Both the position numbers and the translations under genes were made by a program. Of a DNA stretch of 64,000 nt, positions 38,546 through 49,600 are shown piece by piece. The stretch lies in contig NC_020190.1 in NCBI RefSeq assembly GCF_000315915.1, forward strand, positions 868,001 through 932,000, given 5' to 3'. Under the pieces are notes generated by a model. The model saw only the letters and a program-made list of their open reading frames with translations. It made no database searches and was not told the DNA's origin. Origin of the DNA: Henningerozyma blattae CBS 6284. Lineage: Eukaryota > Ascomycota > Saccharomycetes > Saccharomycetales > Saccharomycetaceae. The number at the start of each line of letters is the position of its first letter. Position 1 is the first letter of the stretch.

Positions 38546-40254
38546 ATGGGACAATTTGATGCAGAACATGATCTAGTTATCTGCCGGGACGCCGTATCTG
38601 GAGCAAATTATTACATAGAATATCTACTCAAATATAATTCTCTTTGGTTATCAAGCCAATCTATTTCTAATCCATGTCCTATTGCTGTCAGGGATTTTTT
38701 ATCAAATTACGAAAGGATTCTTTCCCTATATTCCAACGTCTACGTGGAAAGGTCTCGGTTAGATCAAGATTTTTTTTCTATCTAAATAATCCAATTAAAT
38801 ATTTGAAGATAGTGGGTATAGTAGTTGGCTTTAAATATATCTATAAATCAAACAAGGACTGTTTGATTCTTTATATCGATGACTCTACAAACTCGAATGA
38901 TCCTTTGGTATCTTGCATTTCAGTGGCTTCATTAAAATCACAATTAGGTTTTAAACTTGTGTCACCTTCCAAGCAATTAGTCGGTAAAACTATTGAGATA
39001 GTTGGAACAATTAATAGTTTATTAAATGGAGCAGACAAGTTGATTCAATTTAATATTTCTACATTCAACTTTGGTGATTCATTTCTTCTAGAACTGAATC
39101 ATTGGAAATCCATCATTGAATTTAAAGAATCAATTGGTATTTGGATTATTGATGAAAAGCTATTACTAGATGAAAAATTAATATTCAGTAATATCGAAAA
39201 GATGCATCATGAAAAAAATTTAAACTGTATTGATCAAATTGAATTAGATGCTATAAAAAATCAGATAAATATTGCAAGTCCCTATTTTAAGACATTATCA
39301 TATGATATAAAAGCACAAAATAACCATTCTAACGAAATGCATGATCATCACGCTATTGAAACAATTGATTCAAATGAGGGGACTGGCGAAAAATCACAAA
39401 TCATTTTTAATCAACCAATAAGAAATCCATTCCAGCACCACATATTGTCGAGCAATTACAGTAGAGTTAACCGTTCAAGGAAACAAGATATATTTTTGCA
39501 CTCTTCTCAAGAAACTAAATCTGTTTCTATTGGTGTTAGGCCTATAGTATTAGATACTAATCCCTCTGTAGAAGAAAGAGAAGGTCAACTTCTGTCAAAT
39601 GAGCAAAATATAGAGGTTGTTTCCATTGAAAGTTCGCCTATTAGAGAGACGCACAGTACACCAGAATCCCTTATGCCCACACAGGTGGATTCTCCTTTGC
39701 TTTTTCCGATTACAAGTCAAAAACAAATGAAATTAAAATTAATAGAAGAATTTTTAAAACTTCGAGATCTAAAAAATTTGGAATCTGCTAGTTCTCAATT
39801 GTTAAATTATTCAAGCATTAAGGACTTGATTTCTTATTATACTTCATTTCAATCTCAAACTATGGAATTAAGCTCACCGACTAAAAGAATTAATATACGG
39901 AAAAATCTGGATATTTTCTTGCAAAGTCTAGTTAAGGACAATCTTATATTTAAAAAAAATGAAATTAAAAATGATGGACAACCTATTTTTAACTTCAAAA
40001 ATTTATTTCAAGTTTACGAAACTTTGGAGAAACGTATAAATTTTTTTATTCGATTAAACAATCATACTTTTAATATTTTACCAATAAAAAATTTGAAACC
40101 CATAACAATCATTCAATTATATAAATTAATCATAAAATCAATTCAAACAAAGAATGAAAATATTAAGAGTTGGTATATCGATCAAGGACAATCAAACAAC
40201 AATGATACTGTAGCATCAGTTGTTCATATTCAATATTTCAATGATATCAAATAG
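38546..40254 (+). CDS. STN1: Stn1, telomere-capping (CST) subunit, interrupted by a one-base frameshift
   Basis: Stn1 forms the CST complex with Cdc13 and Ten1, protects telomere ends and limits telomerase. Two overlapping frames each carry part of it. From the ATG at 38546 one frame encodes the N-terminus, with YYIEYLLKYNS, and ends after RLDQDFF at a stop near 38783. The +1-column frame then continues from FFFYLNNPIKYLKIVGIVVG, the start of the OB fold, to 40254. The switch falls in a run of eight T at 38770-38777; one added T joins them. The later part shows a Ser-rich linker and a C-terminal region with winged-helix-like content. The joined length of about 570 residues compares with 494 in S. 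cerevisiae (YDR082W). An ATG at 38674 would give a protein lacking the conserved N-terminus. Confidence 0.85.
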
Positions 40255-40382
40255 TAATTATCTTAATTATGTGCATTAATGTGTTTTTATAAATTTATAA
40301 ATATTTTATCAATTAATAATATAAACTCTTTTATTTTTTTGTATTATAATTCTGTTGATGAGATATAGTAAGAATATTTAGA

Positions 40383-43300
40383 CTAAATCAAAAAATGAGT
40401 GTTTTGGTGGCTATCCTTATGGACAACCATTTCATTCATCTTGTAACTATTAATTTCTAACTTAATAGCTTTTTTCATATTATTATGATCGTGATGACTT
40501 CTAGGCAAGTTAACCCTTGGATGCCTAACTGGAATAACTGGAGTAGGAGCGACAATATGATTATTGCTATCATCAGCTGCATGGTTTTCTTCATCAACTT
40601 CATCTATAGAATCACTTGTGTGATTAGCATTTTCAAAAATGTATTCTTTATTATTATTAAAGGCACATCTCTTTGAATTGTCGCTTCTGATATATTCCAA
40701 TGGAGACCAAGTTTTTCTAACATCTACTTTAGTATTAAATCTTAGTTTCTTGACTGGAGAGGAATTTAAATTATCTGCAGATAAGTTGTTATTATTATCA
40801 CTAGAATTACTAGTGTCACAACTGTTGCTTCTTGTAATATCACTATTATTATTGATACTTCCTTCACTCTCGATGCTGATATCACTTTCCTGGCTTTCAA
40901 AAGATTTAGAATGATAATATTCACTAGCTAACTTAGAATTAGTTATTTTTGGTCTTAAAGTAGATCTTTGAGGTGGAGCTAACGAACTTTCAATGGTATG
41001 AGAGCTAATATTTACAGATTCAAAAGCAGTATGAAAAGATTCAATAGTAGTATTTGTAGTTGTGTTCAAATTATCACTATCGATATCTAATAATAAAGTC
41101 TGTTTATCAATGTATTCGCCTAATCTAGTAAACTCATCATCGAAATTAATGGAATGATCAGTATCACTTTCGTTGGCATCTTTATCATTTGTAGAAGACA
41201 TATTATTTTTGAATAAATCAATAGTAGAATTATGTCTAATTGAATTGATTAATTTTCTTTGTCTCGATTTAACGGGTGAAGTAGAATCAGTTTTTTTGGT
41301 AGTTTGTGAAATTACTTCATTATTTGTCTCATCATTCTTTAAGAACTTTCTAAAGAAACTTCCTAATTTACTATTTGATCTAGTTAAAGGCCTCTTATTG
41401 TCAATATTATTTTTGATAATATATTCATCCTTAGGGATTACTTTTACGGTGGAATTAATGGTGGTAGGGGTAGTAGAACCTACTACATCGTCATCATTTA
41501 ATTTAAAATTAGAATTATTGGTCAAAGAATCTACATCATGCAAAGTTGAAGAAGCTTGAGACTCGTCACTTGAATCATTTTTGAATTTTCTACTAGATTC
41601 TGACAAGTTTAATGGTTTAAAAGATATATCATTCGTCGATGGAATAACTGGTGATGAAACTGGAGTAGATAGAGGTCTAATGCTGTGATTACTTATATCT
41701 GCATCCGCATTAATTGAATTATTAAAAACAAGAGATTGTTGAGATAAATGCATATACTGCTGTTGTTGTTTTCTTGGAGTATAATTTTCTCCATTAGGAA
41801 ATTTAAAAGCATGTTGCATTTTAATTCTTTGTAATTGATAAGGTGTTAACTTATTCATATGATTTTGATAAATATAATTCTTCTTATTAAAATATGTCTT
41901 TTGTTTTTGAGTTGGTTGTGAATTTGGTAAAGTCATTGAATTTGATCTATTCATTAGATTTCTATTTTGAATGAATCTATAGCTATTTAAATCCTTGTTA
42001 TTTTCAGAGACTACGGGAGTTAAGAAATTATCAATCGGAGTATAAATTGGTTTTTCAGAAGTTGTTGTTGGGGAAGTTGAAATTTTATTTAAATTAGAAC
42101 TTTTCACAGGGGTATTATCTGCACTTCTTGAAAGAGACAATTGACTAGAAGTTTCATTTTTAGAAAAAAATTTCTGTACTGGAGTAGTATTATTACTTCT
42201 TGAAACACGGCTAGAAGTAATTGGAGATAATTTAGTATTTTTGGCTCCTTCAGCGGATTCTGATGGAGTAATACTATTGTTTCTTGTAATACGGAAAGCA
42301 TCTAATTGAGCAGTAAGATTATTGTCGTTCTTTGAAGAACTATTCAATGGAGTTGGTGTATTATTTCTTGAAATGTGAGATGAGGATGATGATGATTCAA
42401 GAGGAGTATTACTATTGGTTCTTGAAATGCGAGATTGAACAGGTACTGTTGTTTTATTGTTTCTCGTCGTAGCAGATGGTGGTGTTACAGATGAAGTAAT
42501 TGAATTATTTCTTATCATATGTGGTTGTGACATAGAACTAGAGTTCAAATTTCTTGGAATTCTTGATTGGTTTATCATATTATTATTATTGTTGTTGTTG
42601 TTGTTGTTTTGAGAAACAGATTGGCGACTATAAGCTGAAGTTATACTATTGCTTCTAGAAATAGGAACGTTACTACTGATGGAGTTTGTACTATAACTTC
42701 TGGGCATAGAAGTCAATCTATTATTATTTTTCCTCATTGTATTAGGGTTTGTGTTTGGTAAGGTAGGGATATGACAATATGGTAGATTAGAATAATTGGA
42801 GACAGAAGCAGAAGGATTTAGAGTAGATAATCTCAATTGTTGTAAACTAGCAGATTTTCTTAGCCCTTTATGTTTTATTGGAGATGTTGTAACACCTTCA
42901 ATTGTTGTTGTTAAATTAGTAGTTGAAGAAGAAGCAGAAAGAGGAAGACGAGGTGGAGGAGGAGTAAATGAATTGTTTGAATTAATCATTGATCTGATTA
43001 ATAAATTTTTATTCCTCTTTTGTGGAGAAGGTGTTGAATTTAAAAATAATTGTTCTGGAATAGTCAATAACGAATGAGTGTTCGATAATGATGATGGTGA
43101 TGGTGATGGAACCATATTTTGCATCAAAGTATTAGAATTGTTAGAATTGTTGCTTATGGGAGAATTAATAGAGGTTGAATTTTTTTTTGGTGTTGGGTAG
43201 GTATTTAAATTGATGGATTTGTTGGAATGCAATGGAGTGGAATGTTTTGGATTGGAATTTAAGTTTAAGTTTAAGTTTGAATGAGAATAAGATTTAGTCA

Positions 43301-43529
43301 TAGTGGTTTGACTTCTTAATGAATTTCTTCTATTTGATGCATTAAGATGAGAATGATAATGAAAGTGGTTTGTATTATGACTTGTAAGTTCAAACAAATC
43401 ATTTGTGGAATTCGACCTCGGAATATTATTGAAAGATGAAGAGTTTGACAACATACTGGAGTTTGATATTGAGTTTCTCGAATTAGACCTTTTCACTGAA
43501 GGTGAAAGATGTTGGTTTGTTGCATACAT
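40383..43529 (-). CDS. AFR1: Afr1/YER158C-type protein, Asn/Ser-rich
   Basis: A 1048-residue low-complexity protein with many Asn, Ser and Thr runs and repeated SRNNTTP-like motifs near 340-480. A better-structured C-terminal segment (about 925-945) reads KKLRFNTKVDVRKTWSPLEYIR. In S. cerevisiae AFR1 (YDR085C) and its paralogue YER158C lie between STN1 or COG3 and SLU7, in this orientation. Afr1 regulates pheromone receptor signalling and mating projection shape, working with septins. The assignment depends mainly on position and strand, with weak sequence support. It is longer than Afr1 (620 residues). The ATG at 43529 is used; two upstream codons need a TTG. Confidence 0.6.
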   Translation of the reverse strand: MYATNQHLSPSVKRSNSRNSISNSSMLSNSSSFNNIPRSNSTNDLFELTSHNTNHFHYHSHLNASNRRNSLRSQTTMTKSYSHSNLNLNLNSNPKHSTPLHSNKSINLNTYPTPKKNSTSINSPISNNSNNSNTLMQNMVPSPSPSSLSNTHSLLTIPEQLFLNSTPSPQKRNKNLLIRSMINSNNSFTPPPPRLPLSASSSTTNLTTTIEGVTTSPIKHKGLRKSASLQQLRLSTLNPSASVSNYSNLPYCHIPTLPNTNPNTMRKNNNRLTSMPRSYSTNSISSNVPISRSNSITSAYSRQSVSQNNNNNNNNNNMINQSRIPRNLNSSSMSQPHMIRNNSITSSVTPPSATTRNNKTTVPVQSRISRTNSNTPLESSSSSSHISRNNTPTPLNSSSKNDNNLTAQLDAFRITRNNSITPSESAEGAKNTKLSPITSSRVSRSNNTTPVQKFFSKNETSSQLSLSRSADNTPVKSSNLNKISTSPTTTSEKPIYTPIDNFLTPVVSENNKDLNSYRFIQNRNLMNRSNSMTLPNSQPTQKQKTYFNKKNYIYQNHMNKLTPYQLQRIKMQHAFKFPNGENYTPRKQQQQYMHLSQQSLVFNNSINADADISNHSIRPLSTPVSSPVIPSTNDISFKPLNLSESSRKFKNDSSDESQASSTLHDVDSLTNNSNFKLNDDDVVGSTTPTTINSTVKVIPKDEYIIKNNIDNKRPLTRSNSKLGSFFRKFLKNDETNNEVISQTTKKTDSTSPVKSRQRKLINSIRHNSTIDLFKNNMSSTNDKDANESDTDHSINFDDEFTRLGEYIDKQTLLLDIDSDNLNTTTNTTIESFHTAFESVNISSHTIESSLAPPQRSTLRPKITNSKLASEYYHSKSFESQESDISIESEGSINNNSDITRSNSCDTSNSSDNNNNLSADNLNSSPVKKLRFNTKVDVRKTWSPLEYIRSDNSKRCAFNNNKEYIFENANHTSDSIDEVDEENHAADDSNNHIVAPTPVIPVRHPRVNLPRSHHDHNNMKKAIKLEINSYKMNEMVVHKDSHQNTHFLI

Positions 43530-44569
43530 TTCCAAACACCAGACGAAAGGGTAAATATTAGTGGAGCAAACGATAATAATAAAAACAAAACACGAGGAAA
43601 AAGATCCTTTTATGTATAACTATTTTTATTCTTAAAAATTATATTTCTTTACCTGAGAAAAACAGACAATTTATGTAGCCTATAATTGTTTGTTTGTTTA
43701 GTCTTTTTTAAGAAAAACCTTTTTTTTGAAGATAATATCGTAAGGGATGTATTCTATTACTTAAAGGAGACAAAGTAATCGAATAGATAAACGAATGGAT
43801 GGATTATGGAAGTTTAAAATCCAAGTACTAATAAGAATTGGGTAACTATATTACCAGATATTATCAACTGCCAATATTATGAATTACTTTATGGTAATAA
43901 GGCAATGAGAAAAAAGAAAACACAAACCCAAAAGAAGAAGATTTCAACCAAAAAGTGTCGGTTGGAAATGAATTGAAAAAAAAATCAAAAAAAAAGAAAG
44001 GAAAGGGTGGTGTAAACGTCAATTACAACTTAAAATGTCAAAATAATGATTAGAACCTAGTACTTGATAGTATTTGGAACGAATAAATAGATGATTATTA
44101 ACCTAGTATTGGAAGATGGAGGTAGGCAATCAAAATATGACACAGATCCTGAAAATGAAAGGTAATTTGAATGACACAACAGGACTCAGTAATCAAAAAG
44201 CAAAAAAAAGCAACACTGGGAAAGTAGCAGTATAGCAGATAAACAAAGAATAAAATAAATGAATAAACAGAAAAATAGCAAAACACACAACAGTCCAAAA
44301 AAACAAGGCTAACACAGGTATATTATTAGTATTCAATAATCAGCAATCGGAATACCGTGCGGTATATATAATGATAGACTGAGTTATAGTTAACAGCAAA
44401 AGCCTGGAGTTCTAGGCAATAATGCTAAGTATGGTTGACACTGCGAGACCTCTAAGGATGAAATTTGATTTCTTAGCATTCAAGAATTAATCATTGAGTA
44501 TTTCCCGAGTATGTTAGATTAACAGAAAATGGTAAACACTTTTCTGGGTATTTCATTCAACACGTTAAA

Positions 44570-45110
44570 ACACCTTTAAGGCTGGTTACCACGAAAAATA
44601 AACTAAGCCACCCAAGATGGAAAACACCCGTGTCCCACATTCTACAGTTGAACACCGAGCTCGCAGAAAGTGTGCAGGACCGTACGAGAGTCGTTCGCAC
44701 AGAGTAGTTGCAGAGAACAGCCGCAGCACCCGCTCGGAGCACGTGTTTGACAGACTACGCCGCACACACAGCCGTCCAGTTGACGTGGAGAACACGCTGT
44801 AGCAGCCGCAGTACGTCCTTTTTGGGACACAGAGTGGTGGGGCTATCCATAATGGGTAATGCTTGTCGCTCTCATATTACCGCATTCGCAATGTGTCTGT
44901 TTTGGGTACAAAGCCAACAATCGCAGGTGTCCGAGGAAATCTCCATTTTGGGAACATGCCTGCCACATATGGGTTGAAATATAAACAATGACTCGAAGCG
45001 GAGATAGCAACCTAGCGCGTATTGCCCAAACGGGCCGTGCGGAATCTCTGTGTGCGCCGCGAGATCCGAGGCTGGCGACGTAAATGCATAAAGTCGCCAC
45101 AATGCATAAT
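44570..45110. other. GC-rich intergenic island
   Basis: Noticeably G+C-rich relative to flanks, about 1.0-1.6 kb upstream of the AFR1-like start. It contains a CACGTG at about 44740-44745 and the palindromic CGTACG at about 44681. No coding family is recognised. It is the third such island in the window. Confidence 0.5.
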
Positions 45111-45191
45111 GCCTGACTGGTAGTGATTATGGAGAGAGAAAGAATAAAAAAGCTTAGTGGGGCCGTTTAGCAGGCAGTTTCAAAGAATATG

Positions 45192-45198
45192 CGGGTAA
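45192..45198 (+). promoter_or_regulatory. Reb1-type site
   Basis: GCGGGTAAAG contains the CGGGTAA core, downstream of SLU7. Reb1 can also act as a transcription roadblock terminator, which is plausible at this place (inference). Confidence 0.35.
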
Positions 45199-45524
45199 AG
45201 GAATGCCGGGGCATGTGACAGTTTTCGAACACGAGAACGTGAGTGTGAGTCGTTGTTTCTTTTTTTTATTTTCTTTTTTTTTTCTTTTTTTTCTTTTTTT
45301 CTCATTTGATAGTGATGACGTTTTACGCAATTAGCGCGGTTAAAGCCGATGAAGTATAGCGTAAGCTAACGATGAGGTAGTTCTATTCGAAGTTTCAGTT
45401 TCAACAAGTAAAGTAAACCTTAACGTGATTGGTAATCAAACGCGAATAACCTTATTGGTGCTTATGTTGGCATTGCTTACGCGTACAAGTTTTTGTCCCT
45501 TGTCTTAGATATTCCTTTTTTTCT

Positions 45525-46658
45525 TTAGCCGTAAAGATCTTTCAAGAGATTCTTTGATTTTTTACTTATCGTAGTCCCTGTGACTTTCTTTGCCTCGCAG
45601 TCCTTTAACTCAACAATTTTCTTCGTCTCCGAAGCTGAGTCCCTTTCTTTTTGTTGTTGCTGTCTTTTTTTCAATTGGTCGTATTTGGTAGGATTAGCAA
45701 TCAGGACATGGTTTATTTTCCCGATATCTTTAACTTCATCTTTAATGCCCTCTTTTTTACTCAATTCTCTAGCAAGCTCGTTCAAGGCATTGAATTCCTT
45801 CCCTTCCCCAGTCAGGTGCCTGCGAAATATCTTGCCCTTGTCATCCACTTTACCTAACTCCTCACTCTTGTAAATTCGGGATTTGGGATCGTAATTTGTT
45901 TCGTGGTTCGTGTTATTGATATCGTTCAAGTAAGCAGCTTTGTCTTCCCTTAGTCGCACGCTGGTAACACTCTTGCCTTTTTGGATTTCTTTGCAATCTT
46001 CTAAATACGTTAATGACTCTTTAACATCCAGCCCCAATTTTGTAATTTCAATCAATATATTAATATCAATATCATTTTCTTCTTCATTTAGCTCTTTCTT
46101 AGCCCCTTCACTCTTCATGGTTTGCCATTTGGCCAATGCTTCATCATATTCACTACCATCATATCCAAACCATCGATCCTGTTTAGCATCATAATCTTTC
46201 TCATGATCTTTTCTTATTTGAATTTTTAATTTTTCTTCATTTTCCTCCATATACTTTCGTTTCTTTTTTTGAGGTAATTCAATGCAATCTTTCATTACAT
46301 GACCTTGCAACCCACAGTTATCACATTGTTCCATACTTTTATCGTTCATATCTGTACTTGAGACAAACTCATCATTAATCCCCTTACCGACTTTAGCTTC
46401 ATTGTTATTATCAATACCAATCCCACTGTTTTTATCCTTATCCTGTCTATGATGGACTAAATAATCTGGTCTATCTTCGCTAGATGTGCCATCACTAGTG
46501 TCATTATCTTTTTCTTTTTTTAATTGTTTATTGTCCTTATAATACCATGGTTGATCACGAATGTATTTTGGAATATGAAGATTTTCATGGCTCTTACCAC
46601 CACTACCATTACTATTTCTATTGTTTTTTGCTTTTTTATTCTTATTATTGGTTCTCAT
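45525..46658 (-). CDS. SLU7: Slu7, second-step pre-mRNA splicing factor
   Basis: A 377-residue protein, near the usual 382. A CCHC zinc knuckle is at Cys112, Cys115, His120, Cys125 (CDNCGLQGHVMKDC). Further conserved parts are HIPKYIRDQPWYY near 28-40 and KQDRWFGYDGSEYDEALAKWQ near 160-180. Slu7 joins the spliceosome for the second catalytic step and affects 3' splice-site choice, together with Prp18. S. cerevisiae homologue YDR088C. Confidence 0.95.
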   Translation of the reverse strand: MRTNNKNKKAKNNRNSNGSGGKSHENLHIPKYIRDQPWYYKDNKQLKKEKDNDTSDGTSSEDRPDYLVHHRQDKDKNSGIGIDNNNEAKVGKGINDEFVSSTDMNDKSMEQCDNCGLQGHVMKDCIELPQKKKRKYMEENEEKLKIQIRKDHEKDYDAKQDRWFGYDGSEYDEALAKWQTMKSEGAKKELNEEENDIDINILIEITKLGLDVKESLTYLEDCKEIQKGKSVTSVRLREDKAAYLNDINNTNHETNYDPKSRIYKSEELGKVDDKGKIFRRHLTGEGKEFNALNELARELSKKEGIKDEVKDIGKINHVLIANPTKYDQLKKRQQQQKERDSASETKKIVELKDCEAKKVTGTTISKKSKNLLKDLYG

Positions 46659-49600
46659 TACACAGGACTTAAAAAAAAGACAGAAAAAACTCTGGAAATT
46701 TCACTTTGTTTATTTATCACCTTTTTTTTTGTTATCTATTGAATATTATTATTATCTGGGGAAAATCCTTCATATATTTTATTTCCAAGAAAATCTTTAT
46801 CCAGGAACGTCATCGCCTTTTTTTTTTTTTCGGGGATCCAAAAATTTTTTTGGGATTTAAAAATTCGCACGTGAACTCCGGAATGAATTCTTTTCTTTTC
46901 ATTTTGTTTTCTCTCATAAGTCCGGCAATTTCGATTTTATACCTTCATTGCGTCATTCGGATAATTCCTCTTCCTTATAACATATAATTATCAATAATAG
47001 AAATTTCCTTTTTTAATATGTTTGTCTTAATTGATTAAAAGGACTGAAGAAAAATTTTTTTTTTGATTTTGATTTGGCTAGTTCAATAATTTGCTTATTA
47101 AACCAATAGCTGAAGACGATTCAGTGATTACTGCAAACTAATTTAACTCTATTTACTACAAACTAATAACATTTATCATAATCTAATATTATTTACTCCA
47201 AAGTATTCTAATAGCTTCATATTTTGAAATAATTAAACATAGTATCAGCCGAAGCTATCAGTTTTATTATTTTTTTTCTTATTCAGGCATTAATCAAGAG
47301 ATGTCAGACCTATTGCATTACAAGATCTGCTGTAGTTTTTTGATAATCTACAGTTGTAATTCTGCAATCAGACGTTAGAGGGTAATTTTTTTTTGTTTTT
47401 GTTTTTTGTTTCTAGTTTTTTCCTACAATAATTCCAAAATTACTACAAATAGGAAATAATTTCGAAAAATATAGAAGGAAAGGAGAAAAATGGTTCAAAT
47501 TCAAATTCAATTTCTACTTGGATTCGTTATATTCCAAATATTTTTACTTTTTCTTCAAAACTCCATTAGCAACCAAATAAAAGAAGCATTCCAAGATAAA
47601 AATATATTATTGTCAAAAAAAAAATAAAAAAACTGGATATTGTTTTTGGTTTCTTTCAACAAAAAATTGTTGATAAAATATTAATTTAGGCAAGTTTAAA
47701 ATAGGAAATAATTTCCGAACTTGATTTAAATATCACTCAATATAAACATCCGAGAATATTAGCCTGATTGGTTCTTTATCTTATAGTTGTAAAAGGTAAC
47801 CCCCGATTAATAAATTTATGAAACAATACGGTATATTTTGGTAAATATGAGATGCTTTTGATATGGGAAAAATCATCAATAACTTAATCATCTAATACCA
47901 TGCTGGTTCCTTTAAAGGTTGTATGTAATCATAATATTCTTTTTATTTCCTTGTTCAAGTTTAATAAAGGCCATCGAACTTTATCGAACTTTACTTATTC
48001 GATTGGCATCGGAAAATATCAAAATTGGCAACCACTGAATGGGAATATGATACAGGTCAAGGTGTGTTGCTTGTAGAGGTTTCCTGAACGGTTTGAATAT
48101 TAAATAATTACTATATTACTCAAATTTTGTCATGGATTAGGAAAAAATATCTCTACTCCTTTACCCAATTTCAAGATTTCAAAGGAGTGCTATTAAATTG
48201 ATCTCAGTATTCAATTAAAGGAGAAATTTGAATGTATGTGTGGTGTGAATGTTTTAATCAAATCTAATCCGATGAGATATTGACCTTTTTTGAAAGGTTA
48301 CATGCCTTCCAGTAATAGTAATTAAATGTTATGCATTTGGGAATTTCACTGGTTTTAGTCAGGTCTAATATTGGAAGTTTGTCCAGTTATTTGTATTACT
48401 TGTATTTCAATTCAAATAAAAAAGAAGTTACAATTCACTACGTAATTGCAACAGTTTAGCGTAAAAATAAAATAAAAAATAAAAATAAAAATAAAAAAGT
48501 ATAATGATTAATTAGGCTACTACTCTTAAGAACGGTTTAAGTTCCTACAAGGTTTTCTAGAACTTTTTTTTTGCAATATTAGCTGGGATTGCTGGATTCG
48601 CACTATGTATTTTGTAAACACTACACAATTAATCATGTCTCAATGATTTTTTTCAAAATTACTCTTGCAAAATAAATTAATCCAGTACTTAGTTTTACCT
48701 TTATCTTTTTTCATACTACTAATCATTCCATACTCAAGCAAACTCGCGTCCTAGAACTTTATAGGACAAAAAATAAACCCTAAGAAAAACAGGAAATTGA
48801 TACTGAAAGAGTCTCAGATTACAGGTTTACGATTCTCATTATAATTATTCGCTGGAGAATATCAGGCAAGATCTTGCAAGAGTTAAACTTTATAATAATA
48901 TTCATTACACAAGACGCGCTAATTTAAAATATGCGATGTTTTATCTTAGTATAGTAATTTGATTCCTGATGAGACATGCCAATAAATTCATTCTAAAATT
49001 TCAACTTCGTTTGTTTTGCCTTAATAGTACTTGAGCAAGCAAGAGAAGTCTTTTTTTTAAAATTTAAAGTATATTGAATATTAATCATCTTGACTGCATT
49101 AAGAACATTTGGGAAAAAATGAATAATTTGATGGGGAAACTTTTCAGTGAGAAAAAAAAGCGGATTTAGTAATCCTAGCCAATCAAATAAATCAATTCCA
49201 TTAAAGGACTATGCCCATGCTTTCCTTATCTTTTTAATCAATGGCAAACTATAATTTCTTTTTTTGTTTTTTCTTTTCTTGAATATTCTTGATGTGTGGT
49301 TTTTGACTTGGAAAAATTAAAATCTATATTGGGTAATTGTTTTAAATTTTTTTATCCAAGTTAGAAAAGCCTGCAAACACCCTGACCTTTTAACTTTTCT
49401 GGAAATTTGTAATAAAAAGCTATACATGAGCATAAGTTGATTATAATCTGATATCCAAAAATTTGTTAGATGAGTTATTTGGATTAATTAGACTAATTTC
49501 ATTTAGGAAAGGAGTCACTTTCCTCTTGAACCGATTCCACAATTAAATAAGGTTTCCTCCACAATACTGTAAACCTTATTAATAATTCACCTAACAACGG

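Larger units (their letters stand above)
43530..45524. other. Long intergenic region between AFR1-like and SLU7
   Basis: A 2-kb stretch upstream of the AFR1-like gene and beyond the SLU7 3' end. The middle (about 44570-45110) is a GC-rich island, and poly-T runs lie at 45257-45300. Several 60-90-codon open frames overlap on both strands in the island and are not accepted. SSS1, which lies in this region in S. cerevisiae, was not found. Confidence 0.55.

Noticed and set aside
38674..40254. STN1 starting at the ATG at 38674
   Set aside because: The first residues of that frame are unlike Stn1, while the other frame upstream matches the conserved N-terminus, so a frameshift explains the data better.
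42104..42301. Open frames on either strand inside the AFR1-like gene and PDC2
   Set aside because: They are shadows of Asn/Ser-rich codons in other frames.
44557..45102. Several 60-90-codon frames in the GC island near SLU7
   Set aside because: They overlap in all frames and have no family resemblance.
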